Shown piece after piece: positions 49,198-57,248 of a DNA stretch of 64,000 nt. Under the pieces are notes generated by a model, which searched no databases, was not told the DNA's origin, and worked only from the letters and a program-made list of their open reading frames with translations. The stretch's first letter is position 1; every line of letters starts with the position of its first letter. The stretch spans positions 1 to 64,000 of the forward strand of contig JBFINP010000007.1 in NCBI GenBank assembly GCA_041611095.1, in the 5' to 3' direction. The stretch is from UBA6912 sp041611095. GTDB lineage: Bacteria; Actinomycetota; Acidimicrobiia; Spongiisociales; UBA5794. A program made the translations under genes and the position numbers.

Positions 49198-49659
49198 ATG
49201 GAGGACCTCGACCGGACCCAGATGATCGGCTTGCTCAAGGATGAGGTGGTCGCCCACCTTGGGATCGTGGACGGGGCCGAGCCGTATGTCACCCCGATCT
49301 CGTTCGTTCACATGGGCGAGGCGCTCTACCTCCGCACGGGCCCGGGACGCCGGCTCGATCTGATTCGCGGCGGCGTCACGGCATGCGTCGAGGCGAGTCG
49401 ACACATCAACGACCACGGCGACTGGGAGAGCGTGTTGGTGTGGGGCCGGCCGGTCGTGCTCGAGCCGGGGGACGAGGCGGATGAGGCCATCGGCATGCTG
49501 CTCTTCAAGTACCGGACGGTGTTCACCGCCTCGGCGGCGTACGCCGGCCCTGCGCCTCTCGGACGAGGGGAGGTCGTGGTCAAGATCCCGATCGAGCACA
49601 TGACGGGACGGCGCTCCGAAGCGGGTTTCGGGGTGAACATCCGGCCGGGAAGGCTGTAA
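49198..49659 (+). CDS. Pyridoxamine 5'-phosphate oxidase-like FMN/heme-binding protein
   Basis: 153 residues. Split-barrel flavin reductase-like fold: AHLGIVDGAEPYVTPISFVHMGEALYLRT and GRRLDLIRGGVTACVEASRHI resemble nitroimidazole-resistance/PNPOx-like proteins, with the late WESVLVWGRPVVLE strand. Cofactor and function unknown. Starts 1 base after the regulator gene and may be transcribed with it. Confidence 0.8.
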   Translation: MEDLDRTQMIGLLKDEVVAHLGIVDGAEPYVTPISFVHMGEALYLRTGPGRRLDLIRGGVTACVEASRHINDHGDWESVLVWGRPVVLEPGDEADEAIGMLLFKYRTVFTASAAYAGPAPLGRGEVVVKIPIEHMTGRRSEAGFGVNIRPGRL

Positions 49660-49666
49660 CGGCTCG

Positions 49667-50755
49667 TCAGTCGAGAAGCGTCCGTGCGACCTCGAAGCGC
49701 ACCTGGAAGTCGGCGTCGTCGGCCAGCGCTTCCACGGCCGATCTGCTCGACGACACGCCCAGCTCCCCGATGGCGCGCACGCCCTTCCAGCGCACCCACG
49801 CATCGTCGCTGGTGAGCGCCTGCTCGAAGAGGGGGCGCAGCAGCTCGTCCTCGGCATCCGCGGCGGCGTCGATCGCGGCGCGGCGCACGATGCGGGCATC
49901 GTCGGCGAACCCGATCCGGATGGCTTGCCTGCGCAGGACCTTGTCGCTGCACTCCGCGAGCACGGCCACGGCGACGCGGCGCACTCGTGCGTCGTCGGCA
50001 TTGAGCGCAGTCAGCAGTGTCGCCCGCTCGTCCGGATCGTCCGGGTCGAGCAGATGGAGCTCCGCGGGGCGGACGTCGAGCCGCACCCGCCTCCCCTCGG
50101 TGACCAGCTCGTGTCTCGTGCGCTCGGGGGGCGCCACGGGGTCTCCGGCGGAGAAGAGCCGCGTCACGAGGTCCAGCATTGGATCCAGCCGCTGCTCCCA
50201 CGACGAGGTGCGGTCGAGGCCGATCGTGACGAAGTCGCCTGCCACCATCACGTCGGTGACGTCGGGCTCGGCGAGAATACGTGCGGCCCGCGGATCGTCC
50301 GGATGTCCGTCCGTTCGCCGGTGCCATATGCCCGGCTCGGACGCTCCACCGAACGTGAACTTCACCTTGCGGGGGTGCGGCGTCGGCTCGGGAATCACCG
50401 GCCCCGAGAACGCCCGGTCGAACAACGACGTGGCCGAGCGGTCCCCACCGGTGACCCAGATGACGTAGCGCCCGCCGGTGATGCCGTGAGCCAGCTGGAT
50501 TCCGCCGTCGAGACGGTGCTCCCACCATCCCTCCGACACGTCGCCGAGGACGATGTCGCTCAGCTCGGCCTCGTGCTGCTCGCTCCAGGGCTCGTCGGAG
50601 AAGAACCGCTTCAGCAGTGTCTTGAACCGGCCCAGGCGCTCGAAGGCGAGGTGGACCGCGATCTCGTGGGTGATGAACGCGGCGGCATCGACCGTCAAAC
50701 CTCGGGCGGCTACGGCCGCCCGGGTGGTGTCGAGGTCGTCGGGCCGGCGCTGCAT
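49667..50755 (-). CDS. Nfu N-terminal-domain protein with HEAT repeats
   Basis: 362 residues. Residues about 127-215 (PRKVKFTFGG, DPRAARILAEPDVTDVMVAGDFVTIGL) match the Nfu/NifU N-terminal domain, but the C-terminal Fe-S scaffold domain with CxxC is absent. Instead the last about 110 residues form HEAT-like repeats (DDARVRRVAVAVLAE, DDARIVRRAAIDAAADAE, SDDAWVRWKGVRAIGEL). The first 120 residues are helical and unassigned. A protein-interaction role, perhaps in Fe-S handling, is inferred only. Start at MQRRPDDLDTTRAA. Confidence 0.72.
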   Translation of the reverse strand: MQRRPDDLDTTRAAVAARGLTVDAAAFITHEIAVHLAFERLGRFKTLLKRFFSDEPWSEQHEAELSDIVLGDVSEGWWEHRLDGGIQLAHGITGGRYVIWVTGGDRSATSLFDRAFSGPVIPEPTPHPRKVKFTFGGASEPGIWHRRTDGHPDDPRAARILAEPDVTDVMVAGDFVTIGLDRTSSWEQRLDPMLDLVTRLFSAGDPVAPPERTRHELVTEGRRVRLDVRPAELHLLDPDDPDERATLLTALNADDARVRRVAVAVLAECSDKVLRRQAIRIGFADDARIVRRAAIDAAADAEDELLRPLFEQALTSDDAWVRWKGVRAIGELGVSSSRSAVEALADDADFQVRFEVARTLLD

Positions 50756-50804
50756 GGCGCCATCCTCGCAGACGCGGTACCGCGGGCTCGCCGCCGGAGC
50801 GGGA

Positions 50805-52373
50805 TCAGACCTCTGTCGTTCGCAACAGGCCGACCACCAGGCCGTCGACCACGGCCTTCCACGAGGCATCGATGATGTTCTCGTGGACACCGACGCTGCC
50901 CCACACGTCGTCGCCGTCTGAGTTCTCCACCAGGACGCGAACACGCGCCGAGGTCCCGTCCGACGAATCGAGGTCACGGACGCGATAGTCCGTGAGGCGT
51001 ATGCGCTCGATCTCGGGGTATTGACCTGCCAGGGCTTTGCGCAGGGCACGGTCGAGCGCACTGACGGGCCCGTCGCCTTCACTGGTCGTCACGACCCGCT
51101 CGTCACCCACGTGCACCTTCACGGTGGCCTCGGCGATCACCTCACCGGCACGATGCTCGACGAAGACGCGGTACGACTCCAGGGTGAAGAAGGGCTGCTT
51201 CCACCCCTGCGCCTCTCGCAGCAACAGCTCGAACGATCCGTCCGCGGCCTCGAACTGATACCCCTGGTGCTCGAGCTCCTTGATGCGGTCGACCACGAGC
51301 TGCGCAGCCTCCGACGAGAGCTCGAGGCCCTGCGCCCGAGCCTTGGCGAGGACGGTGGAACGACCGGCGAGCTCGGATACGACCACACGGGTCTCGTTAC
51401 CGACGGAGGCCGGTGCCAAGTGCTCGTAGGCGTCGCCGCGTCGGGCGAGCGCCGATGTGTGAAGCCCGGCCTTGTGGGTGAACGCAGATGCACCGACGTA
51501 GGGGAGGTGAGGGTCGAGCGTGAGATTGACGATGTCGGCGACGTGGTGCGACACCGACGTGAGGCGCTGGAGCCGGTCGGACGGGATCGTCTCGAACCCC
51601 ATCTTCAAAGCGAGGTTGGGGATGAGCGAGCACAGGTCGGCGTTCCCCGTGCGCTCGCCATATCCGTTGACGCAGCCCTGCACCTGGTACACGCCTTCGA
51701 GCACCGCGGCGAGCGAGTTGCCGACCGCCATGCCCGAGTCGTTGTGGAAGTGGCACCCGTAGATGGCGTCGCCGAGCGTATCCGTGACCTCTCCGACGAT
51801 GCGCTGCACATCGTGGGCGAGAAAGCCGCCGTTGGTGTCGCACATGACGAGGCGTTCCGCCCCGGCGTCGTGGGCGGCGCGAAGGACGGCGACGGCGAAA
51901 TCCGGGTTGGCGCGATACCCGTCGAAGAAGTGCTCGGCGTCGAAGAAGACCTTGCGGCCCTGATCGCGAAGGAAGGCCACCGAGTCGGCAACCATGGCGA
52001 TGGCCTCGTCCTTGTCCACGCGCAACGCGTGCTCCACGTGGTAGTCCCACGACTTGCCGACGAGGCAGATCACATCGGTCTTGGCCGCCAAGAGCGCGGC
52101 GAGCTGCTCGTCCTCTTCGGGTCGCGCCTTTGCTCGCCGGGTAGATCCGAAGGCGACGAGCTTGGCCGTGGTGAGATCGAGCTCCGTGGCGGCACGGGCG
52201 AAGAATTCGTCGTCCTTGGGATTCGCTCCGGGCCAACCTCCCTCGATGAACGCCACCCCGAGTTCGTCGAGAAGGCCGGCGATCTTCAGCTTGTCGCCGG
52301 CGGTGAGGGAGATGCCCTCCTGCTGCGTTCCGTCGCGCAACGTCGTGTCGTAGATCTCGACGCTCTTGGTCAT
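50805..52373 (-). CDS. cimA: Citramalate synthase
   Basis: 522 residues; condenses pyruvate and acetyl-CoA to (R)-citramalate, the threonine-independent entry to isoleucine. IYDTTLRDGTQQEGISLTAGDK (metal Asp and catalytic Arg), CHFHNDSGMAVGNSLAAV (metal His pair), VNGYGERTGNADL and the C-terminal LeuA-type regulatory domain (about 400-520) fit the CimA group (TIGR00977) rather than 2-isopropylmalate or homocitrate synthase. Preceded by a leader peptide with Ile codons and an intrinsic terminator, so it is likely attenuated by isoleucine supply. Confidence 0.94.
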   Translation of the reverse strand: MTKSVEIYDTTLRDGTQQEGISLTAGDKLKIAGLLDELGVAFIEGGWPGANPKDDEFFARAATELDLTTAKLVAFGSTRRAKARPEEDEQLAALLAAKTDVICLVGKSWDYHVEHALRVDKDEAIAMVADSVAFLRDQGRKVFFDAEHFFDGYRANPDFAVAVLRAAHDAGAERLVMCDTNGGFLAHDVQRIVGEVTDTLGDAIYGCHFHNDSGMAVGNSLAAVLEGVYQVQGCVNGYGERTGNADLCSLIPNLALKMGFETIPSDRLQRLTSVSHHVADIVNLTLDPHLPYVGASAFTHKAGLHTSALARRGDAYEHLAPASVGNETRVVVSELAGRSTVLAKARAQGLELSSEAAQLVVDRIKELEHQGYQFEAADGSFELLLREAQGWKQPFFTLESYRVFVEHRAGEVIAEATVKVHVGDERVVTTSEGDGPVSALDRALRKALAGQYPEIERIRLTDYRVRDLDSSDGTSARVRVLVENSDGDDVWGSVGVHENIIDASWKAVVDGLVVGLLRTTEV

Positions 52374-52402
52374 GTCTCGTGCCTCATGATTGGGAAACAG
52401 AA

Positions 52403-52425
52403 AACCCTCCGGAAGCCGGAGGGTT
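52403..52425 (-). terminator. Attenuator terminator in the cimA leader
   Basis: On the minus strand AACCCTCCGG, loop CTT, CCGGAGGGTT is a 10-base-pair stem followed by TTCTGTTT, a standard intrinsic terminator. It lies between the leader peptide stop (52461) and the cimA start (52373), about 30 bases before the coding region, so read-through is required for cimA expression. Confidence 0.88.
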
Positions 52426-52460
52426 GGTGGCGCATGCGTCGCCGGTGGCGGCGCGTGCGC

Positions 52461-52502
52461 CTAGGGAATCGCGATCGCAGGTGATTGACGGGAATCCAAC
52501 AC
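52461..52502 (-). CDS. cimA leader peptide with isoleucine codons
   Basis: A 13-codon frame, GTG to TAG, encodes MLDSRQSPAIAIP with ATC-GCG-ATT just before the stop. The GTG is only 8 bases after the -10 hexamer, so the mRNA is nearly leaderless, which would explain the missing Shine-Dalgarno. Between it and the terminator, GGCGCA (52466-52461) can pair with TGCGCC (52438-52433), an alternative structure. Stalling at Ile codons under isoleucine shortage would favour read-through into cimA (inference from known amino-acid attenuators). Confidence 0.7.
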   Translation of the reverse strand: MLDSRQSPAIAIP

Positions 52503-52510
52503 GGCCGCGA

Positions 52511-52539
52511 AGTATGATCGCCCCGTCACGGGCCGTCAA
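52511..52539 (-). promoter_or_regulatory. Promoter of the cimA leader
   Basis: Minus-strand TTGACG (52539-52534), 17-base spacer, CATACT (52516-52511). This is the best sigma-70-type match in the window and directs transcription into the leader peptide. Confidence 0.8.
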
Positions 52540-52636
52540 GGGGGGGGCCGGGGTTGGCGAGCGTGGCGCCGCAAGTCGGGGAACTCCACGGCCTCCCGTG
52601 GGTCTCAAGGGAGAGCCCCAGGGAAGGAGACAGCCA

Positions 52637-53311
52637 GTGTCATTCTGGGATCAATTCGTCGAGGGCATCGAGTCCATCGGCACTACGATCGCCGACTGGG
52701 CGCCGCGCATTGCACTCGCGCTCATCGTACTGATCATCGGCCGGTGGATCCTGCGCCTCATACGCTCGTGGGTGGAGAAGTTGCTCTCGCTGCCGGCCGT
52801 GCAGGGAACATTCGACCGAGCAGGTATCACTTCGGCGGTCTCACCAGGTGGTCGGACACCGGCCGCACTCGCGGCGACGGTCATCTACGCATTCCTGCTG
52901 ATCGCCCTGTGGCTCATCATCTTCAACATCCTCCAGCTCGAGACCATTGTCGACCTGTTGGAGAGGTTGCTTGCGTGGGTGCCGGTCGTGATCATCGCAG
53001 CGATCGTCGTGATCATCTCGGCCGCAGTGGCCAACTGGACGGCCGACCTGGTGAGACCGTACGCCGAGGAGCGCGATGTCCCGTGGCTGGCGACAGCCGT
53101 GCGGGTGCTGATCATCGTATTCGGTGTCCTGTTCGCCCTGGACATCCTGGAGATCACGTTCGCCGAGGACATCGCCAAGATCCTCACGGCGGCGCTCGGT
53201 ATCGCCTTCGCCGTTGCCTTCGGCATCGGCGGCATCGACACCGCCAAGAGGTGGTGGGAGCGGTATCTCACACCCCGCTCGCGCACAGACGGCGGCGAGG
53301 GAATGCAGTAG
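52637..53311 (+). CDS. Mechanosensitive-channel-like membrane protein
   Basis: 224 residues from a GTG after AAGGAGA. Four hydrophobic helices (RIALALIVLIIGRWILRLI, LAATVIYAFLLIALWLIIFNI, WVPVVIIAAIVVIISAAVANW, AVRVLIIVFGVLFALDIL). The last part, ILTAALGIAFAVAFGIGGIDTAKRWWE, resembles the pore-lining TM3 of MscS and the 'conserved TM helix' family, but the cytosolic beta and cage domains of MscS are missing. Probably a small channel or channel-like scaffold. Confidence 0.75.
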   Translation: MSFWDQFVEGIESIGTTIADWAPRIALALIVLIIGRWILRLIRSWVEKLLSLPAVQGTFDRAGITSAVSPGGRTPAALAATVIYAFLLIALWLIIFNILQLETIVDLLERLLAWVPVVIIAAIVVIISAAVANWTADLVRPYAEERDVPWLATAVRVLIIVFGVLFALDILEITFAEDIAKILTAALGIAFAVAFGIGGIDTAKRWWERYLTPRSRTDGGEGMQ

Positions 53312-53333
53312 CCGGGTTCCCAACTGGCGACCT

Positions 53334-53363
53334 CTTGCGGGGAGGGGCGTCCCTCCCCGCAAG
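53334..53363. terminator. Hairpin between convergent genes
   Basis: CTTGCGGGGAGGG (53334-53346), loop GCGT, CCCTCCCCGCAAG (53351-53363): 13 perfect pairs in the 69-base gap between the channel-like gene and the convergent PCuAC gene. It could stop transcription from both sides, though T-runs are weak. Confidence 0.65.
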
Positions 53364-53380
53364 CGCGTTCAGAAGTGCGT

Positions 53381-53839
53381 TCAGCCCCGGGGCGATCCAA
53401 CGACGGCCACTGCGTCGATGATCCCCGCATCCCGGAAGTCGAGCGAGATGGGCACCTCGTCGCCCTCGGCCCACGTCTCGGCACCGCCGGTGCACATGAT
53501 GTGGAGCGCATCCGGGCCGAGGCGAACGGTGGCCTGCGCGGGGATGAAGATCCCGTCTTCCACCGCCCGCATGTCTGCGCTACCGCCGGCGGTCGCCCAC
53601 TCGTGCAGTTCGGTGGCGGCACAAGCGGGGATGCTCGCTCCAATCAACTGGTCGAGGTCGGTGCCTTCGTTGGCGATATTCATGTAGACGAACGCGGTGC
53701 CGTCCGTACCCGGAGCTGCGACGACCTCGGTGATCAGGATGGCGGCGGTCGCCTCGGCGGCCATGGACTCGCCCGGATCCGAGCCGCCGCAGGCAGCCGA
53801 TAGCGCCATAACCATGAGCACGACAGCCCGGCGGGCCAC
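53381..53839 (-). CDS. PCu(A)C-type copper chaperone lipoprotein
   Basis: 152 residues from GTG 53839 behind GAGGGAGGG. Lipobox in VMALSAACGG. The metal motif is complete: ELHEW...ADMRAV...LHIMCTG gives the H-x10-M-x21-H-x-M Cu(I) site of the DUF461 family. Such proteins load copper into cytochrome oxidase or SOD outside the membrane; no oxidase genes are in view. Confidence 0.9.
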   Translation of the reverse strand: MARRAVVLMVMALSAACGGSDPGESMAAEATAAILITEVVAAPGTDGTAFVYMNIANEGTDLDQLIGASIPACAATELHEWATAGGSADMRAVEDGIFIPAQATVRLGPDALHIMCTGGAETWAEGDEVPISLDFRDAGIIDAVAVVGSPRG

Positions 53840-54029
53840 GGTCCCTCCCTCGTCCTCTCTCGTCGAAACTAGTTCGTGCGCAGCGCCGGGCGTCGCCCAT
53901 CGGTCCGGCGCACTTCCCGATCGACAGTGACTGGTGGCAGGTTTGGTGGTCGCGGGGACCATGCCAGACTGGCGCTGCCCGGCCTTAGGTAGTCGTTTTC
54001 GGCATACTGTGCACTGGAAGGAGGCGATC

Positions 54030-54437
54030 GTGGAAGTCAGGGAACTGGTCGGCGGTTCCGTCCAGATGTGCGGCAGCACCACGACCATGGCCGAGGCAGC
54101 CGCGTTGATGGTCGGGGAAGGAGTCGGGTCACTCGGCGTCCGCGGGCCGAGAGGGCTGGCCGGAATCGTGACGGAGCGCGACGTTCTTCGTGCCGTCGCC
54201 GAGGGTGTCGATCTGTCCGTCGAACCCGTGACCGATTGGATGACGCCCGATCCCGACACCGTCGAGGGATCCATGGACGTCGACGATGCTGCGGAGTGGA
54301 TGGTTGCCGCCGGTTACCGGCATCTGCCCGTCATGAGCGGCGCCAAGCTGATCGGCATCGCAAGCATCAAGGACGTGCTGTGGGCGATCACCGAGCGCCG
54401 GCTCCTCCACGAGATGCGCGGCGGAGAGGCCGGCTGA
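54030..54437 (+). CDS. CBS-domain pair protein
   Basis: 135 residues from a GTG after AAGGAGG. Two CBS motifs (TTMAEAAALMVGEGVGSLGV with GIVTERDVLRAV; SMDVDDAAEWMVAAGYRHLPV with GIASIKDVLWAI) form one Bateman module, likely binding an adenine nucleotide. No effector domain. Convergent with the histidine kinase, stops 3 bases apart. Confidence 0.88.
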   Translation: MEVRELVGGSVQMCGSTTTMAEAAALMVGEGVGSLGVRGPRGLAGIVTERDVLRAVAEGVDLSVEPVTDWMTPDPDTVEGSMDVDDAAEWMVAAGYRHLPVMSGAKLIGIASIKDVLWAITERRLLHEMRGGEAG

Positions 54438-54440
54438 GCG

Positions 54441-55613
54441 TTACTTGGCGCGGCGTTGGCCCGACCCGCCGACGGGTCCTCGGCGCAGCGTGTGATCGAT
54501 CGGGATGCTCGCACGGACCGTGGTTCCGCGACCCGGTGCCGTCAGGATCTCCAGGTCGCCGCCGGCACGCACGGTGCGGGCGCGGAGGTTGACGAGGCCC
54601 AGTCCCGCATAGCGCCCGTCGGGATCGAAGCCACGGCCCGCATCGCTGACGCTGATCGTGATCGAGTCGTCGGCGCCGAAGAGCACGACCTCCACCCAAT
54701 CCGATCCGCTGTGGCGGAGGGCGTTGGAGGTTGCCTCCTTGACCATGTGCAGCACCGCCTCGGACACCGCGATCGGTACACCATCGAAGCCTCCGTCCAC
54801 GAGTACCCTCGCGCGTACGCCGTGGGCCTCCGCCAATTCCTCGACGAGCTCGTGGACCTCCTCGGGGAGCATACGACTGGGCTCGAGCCGGCGCAGGTCG
54901 AGGATCAGGTGGCGAAGCGAGGTGATGCACTCGTCGATACGCCGGACCTCGGAGCGAAGCGCCGCCGCAGTGTCGGGATCTCGCGACGAGGCGGAGAGCG
55001 CCTGCAGGGAGAGACCGATCGCAAAGAGGTCCTGAATGGTGTCGTCGTGGACGTCCCTTGCGATGCGGGCGCGGTCCTCGGCGACGGCGGAGCGCCGCAG
55101 GCGCTGGTGGATCCTGGCGTTGGCGACGGCGAAACCACCAACGGTGGCCAGCGCCTCGATGGCGTGCTCGTCCTCGACCGAGAACCCTCCATCCTTCTCT
55201 GTCAGGTACAGGTTGCCGAAGACCTCTTCACCGGTGCGCACCGGGGCACCGAGAAACGTGGCCATGTGGGGGTGGTGCTCCGGGAACCCGCTCGAGTCCG
55301 GGTGCGTGGCGATGTCGTCCAGGCGGACGATCTGGCCCGTCTTGGTGATCGTGCCGAGTACGCCTACTCCGATCGGGTGGTGGCCGATCTGGTCCGCAAT
55401 CTCGGGTTCCATGCCCTCGTGAACGAACTCGACGAGGTAGCCGTCCGCGCCGACGACCCCCAGCGCGCCGTAGCGTGCGCCGGTGATGTCGATTGCCGAC
55501 CGCACGATCGACCGGAGCACACTGCGCAGCTCACCCTCTTCGGAGACGCGTACCGCGGCGTCGAAGAGCGTCGTCAGCATGTCGGAGTCCAGAATGGGGG
55601 TGGTTCTCACCAC
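54441..55613 (-). CDS. GAF-domain sensor histidine kinase, NarX/DesK type
   Basis: 390 residues, no membrane helix. GAF domain at about 25-165 (ARYGALGVVGADGYLVEFVH, LGAPVRTGEEVFGNLYLTEK), then a HisKA_3 helix pair with the phospho-acceptor His in RIARDVHDDTIQDLFAIGLS (about residue 197), and a HATPase_c domain (EATSNALRHSGSDWVEVVLF with the N box, DAGRGFDPDGRYAGLGLVNL). The GAF region resembles DevS-type sensors, so redox or gas sensing via a bound cofactor is possible. Divergent from two response regulators. Confidence 0.92.
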   Translation of the reverse strand: MVRTTPILDSDMLTTLFDAAVRVSEEGELRSVLRSIVRSAIDITGARYGALGVVGADGYLVEFVHEGMEPEIADQIGHHPIGVGVLGTITKTGQIVRLDDIATHPDSSGFPEHHPHMATFLGAPVRTGEEVFGNLYLTEKDGGFSVEDEHAIEALATVGGFAVANARIHQRLRRSAVAEDRARIARDVHDDTIQDLFAIGLSLQALSASSRDPDTAAALRSEVRRIDECITSLRHLILDLRRLEPSRMLPEEVHELVEELAEAHGVRARVLVDGGFDGVPIAVSEAVLHMVKEATSNALRHSGSDWVEVVLFGADDSITISVSDAGRGFDPDGRYAGLGLVNLRARTVRAGGDLEILTAPGRGTTVRASIPIDHTLRRGPVGGSGQRRAK

Positions 55614-55723
55614 ACCACGTTACCGGCCGCCGGGGCGGGGGACGAAAGGCCCCCGTTGCGGGGCCGGGGGACCCGGATCGACCGTCGAACGAGGCGGTAC
55701 GGTTGTCCAAGACGGTGACCTCT

Positions 55724-56386
55724 ATGCGCATACTGCTGGTTGACGATCACGAAGTGGTGCGAGAGGGGCTTCGCAACCTGCTGAGCACACACCCCGAGAT
55801 CGAGGTGGCCGGCGAGGCGGCAGACGGGGCCTCTGCGATCCGTCGCGTCGGCTACGACTCTCCCGATGTGGTGGTGCTGGATGTCCGCCTCCCCGACATG
55901 AGTGGCGTCGACGCCTGCCGGTCGATCATCGAGCGGTTCCCCGACGTGCGAGTAGTGATGCTGTCTGCGTATGCGGACGAGGACGCCATCACCGATGCGA
56001 TCCGCGCCGGGGCCGCGGGCTATCTGGTCAAGCAGCTCGACGGGCCGCGGCTGGTCGATGCGATCCTCCGCATCGGCAATGGTGAGAGCGTGATCGACTC
56101 CACCGTCACCGAGCGCCTCTTCGAGAGCATTCGCGGCGTGCGCAAGCAGTCTCGGCTCGATGTGCTCAACGAGCGCGAGCGCCGGATCCTCGATCTCATT
56201 GCCGATGGCCTCACGAACCGGGAGATCGCAGACGAGATCTATTTGGCCGAGAAGACCGTGAAGAACCACGTGTCCCGCATTCTCGGGAAGCTGGGGTTCC
56301 ACAACCGCAGCGAAGCCGCCGCGTACGTTGCCCGCATGCGACGCGCCGAGGCCGACGCCCACCCGCCTGAGGAGTGGGCAACGTAG
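55724..56386 (+). CDS. NarL/FixJ-family response regulator (first of two)
   Basis: 220 residues. Receiver: ILLVDDHEVVREGLRNLL, phosphorylated Asp in VVVLDVRLPDMSG (about 54), Lys in GYLVKQLDG. LuxR-type helix-turn-helix at about 150-210: LNERERRILDLIADGLTNRE, IADEIYLAEKTVKNHVSRIL. GTG at 55715 would add three residues. Divergent from the histidine kinase, its probable partner. Confidence 0.94.
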   Translation: MRILLVDDHEVVREGLRNLLSTHPEIEVAGEAADGASAIRRVGYDSPDVVVLDVRLPDMSGVDACRSIIERFPDVRVVMLSAYADEDAITDAIRAGAAGYLVKQLDGPRLVDAILRIGNGESVIDSTVTERLFESIRGVRKQSRLDVLNERERRILDLIADGLTNREIADEIYLAEKTVKNHVSRILGKLGFHNRSEAAAYVARMRRAEADAHPPEEWAT

Positions 56387-56438
56387 CTTCGCTGCCTGGC
56401 GCCGGGTAGGCAACGGCGCCCGGTGTACCCTTCCGTGC

Positions 56439-57080
56439 GTGCCGGATTCCATACGCATCCTGGTTGTCGACGATCACGGCGTCGTGCGTTCTGGCGTCGT
56501 CGGATTCCTCGGCGGAGAGGCCGGTCTCGAGGTCGTCGCCGAAGCCGAGACCTGCGCACAGGCCGTCGATGCGGCGCGCGAGCACCAGCCCGACATCGCC
56601 GTCGTCGACGTGCAGCTTCCCGACGGATCCGGCGTCGAGCTGTGCACGGATCTCAGCCGTGTTTCGCCGGCGACGGGTGTCGTGCTGTTCACGAGCTTCG
56701 CCGAGCCCGATCTGCTGCAGCGGGCGCTCGAGGCGGGCGCGCGGGGCTACGTCCTGAAACGCATGGATCTCTCGGTGCTCGTCAAGGCGGTACGCCGAGC
56801 CGCAGCCGGAGAGGTCACGGTGGATCCGGAGGCCGAGGCGGCGCTCGTCGCAATGCGCAGCGGAGACGACGCCGACGGGCCTCTCGGTCGGTTGTCCCAG
56901 CAGGAGCGCCGTGTTCTCGAGCTGATCTCGCAGGGCAAGACCAACCGGCAGATCGCCGCCACCCTCGACCTCGCCGAGAAGACGGTCAAGAACTACGTCT
57001 CTTCGGTGCTGCGCAAGCTCGGCGTCGCCCGGCGATCCGAGGCGGCGGCCCTGATGGCCGCCCACGACACGAGCCACTGA
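56439..57080 (+). CDS. NarL/FixJ-family response regulator (second of two)
   Basis: 213 residues from a GTG. Receiver: ILVVDDHGVVRSGVVGFL, Asp in IAVVDVQLPDGSG, Lys in GYVLKRMDLS; HTH: LSQQERRVLELISQGKTNRQ, IAATLDLAEKTVKNYVSSVL. TACCCT at 56426-56431 lies 8 bases before the GTG, so the mRNA may be leaderless. Clearly a paralogue of the preceding regulator; both may be served by the one kinase. Confidence 0.93.
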   Translation: MPDSIRILVVDDHGVVRSGVVGFLGGEAGLEVVAEAETCAQAVDAAREHQPDIAVVDVQLPDGSGVELCTDLSRVSPATGVVLFTSFAEPDLLQRALEAGARGYVLKRMDLSVLVKAVRRAAAGEVTVDPEAEAALVAMRSGDDADGPLGRLSQQERRVLELISQGKTNRQIAATLDLAEKTVKNYVSSVLRKLGVARRSEAAALMAAHDTSH

Positions 57081-57118
57081 ACCGCGTCGTGGGACCGACG
57101 GCGACGAGTGGGTGTACG

Positions 57119-57148
57119 TTGCCGGGCCGCCGCACCCCGCTGTAGGGT
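57119..57148 (+). promoter_or_regulatory. Promoter of the trpS leader
   Basis: TTGCCG (57119-57124), 18-base spacer, TAGGGT (57143-57148). Transcription would begin about 6 bases on, at or next to the leader-peptide ATG (57155), giving a leaderless or almost leaderless mRNA. Confidence 0.6.
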
Positions 57149-57154
57149 GGTGGC

Positions 57155-57193
57155 ATGAGGGATGTGCGCACCTGGTGGCTCGACACGACTTGA
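57155..57193 (+). CDS. trpS leader peptide with tandem Trp codons
   Basis: A 12-codon frame, ATG to TGA, encodes MRDVRTWWLDTT with adjacent TGG TGG codons (57173-57178). Tryptophan is rare, so a Trp pair in a short frame ahead of a terminator and a Trp-tRNA synthetase gene is strong evidence for ribosome-mediated attenuation. The segment GTGCGC (57164-57169) can pair with GCGCAC (57203-57208) after the stop, a typical 1:2 structure. Confidence 0.85.
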   Translation: MRDVRTWWLDTT

Positions 57194-57220
57194 GGCCGCC
57201 GCGCGCACGTCACAACTCGT

Positions 57221-57248
57221 CCGCCGGGGGCCACGCCCCGGCGGTTTT
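57221..57248 (+). terminator. Attenuator terminator in the trpS leader
   Basis: CCGCCGGGG (57221-57229), six-base loop, CCCCGGCGG (57236-57244) and TTTT (57245-57248) form an intrinsic terminator 37 bases before the trpS start. The upstream segment GCCGCC (57195-57200) can pair with the 3' arm (GGCGG), offering a way to break the terminator when the ribosome stalls at the Trp codons; this pairing is proposed, not proven. Confidence 0.88.
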
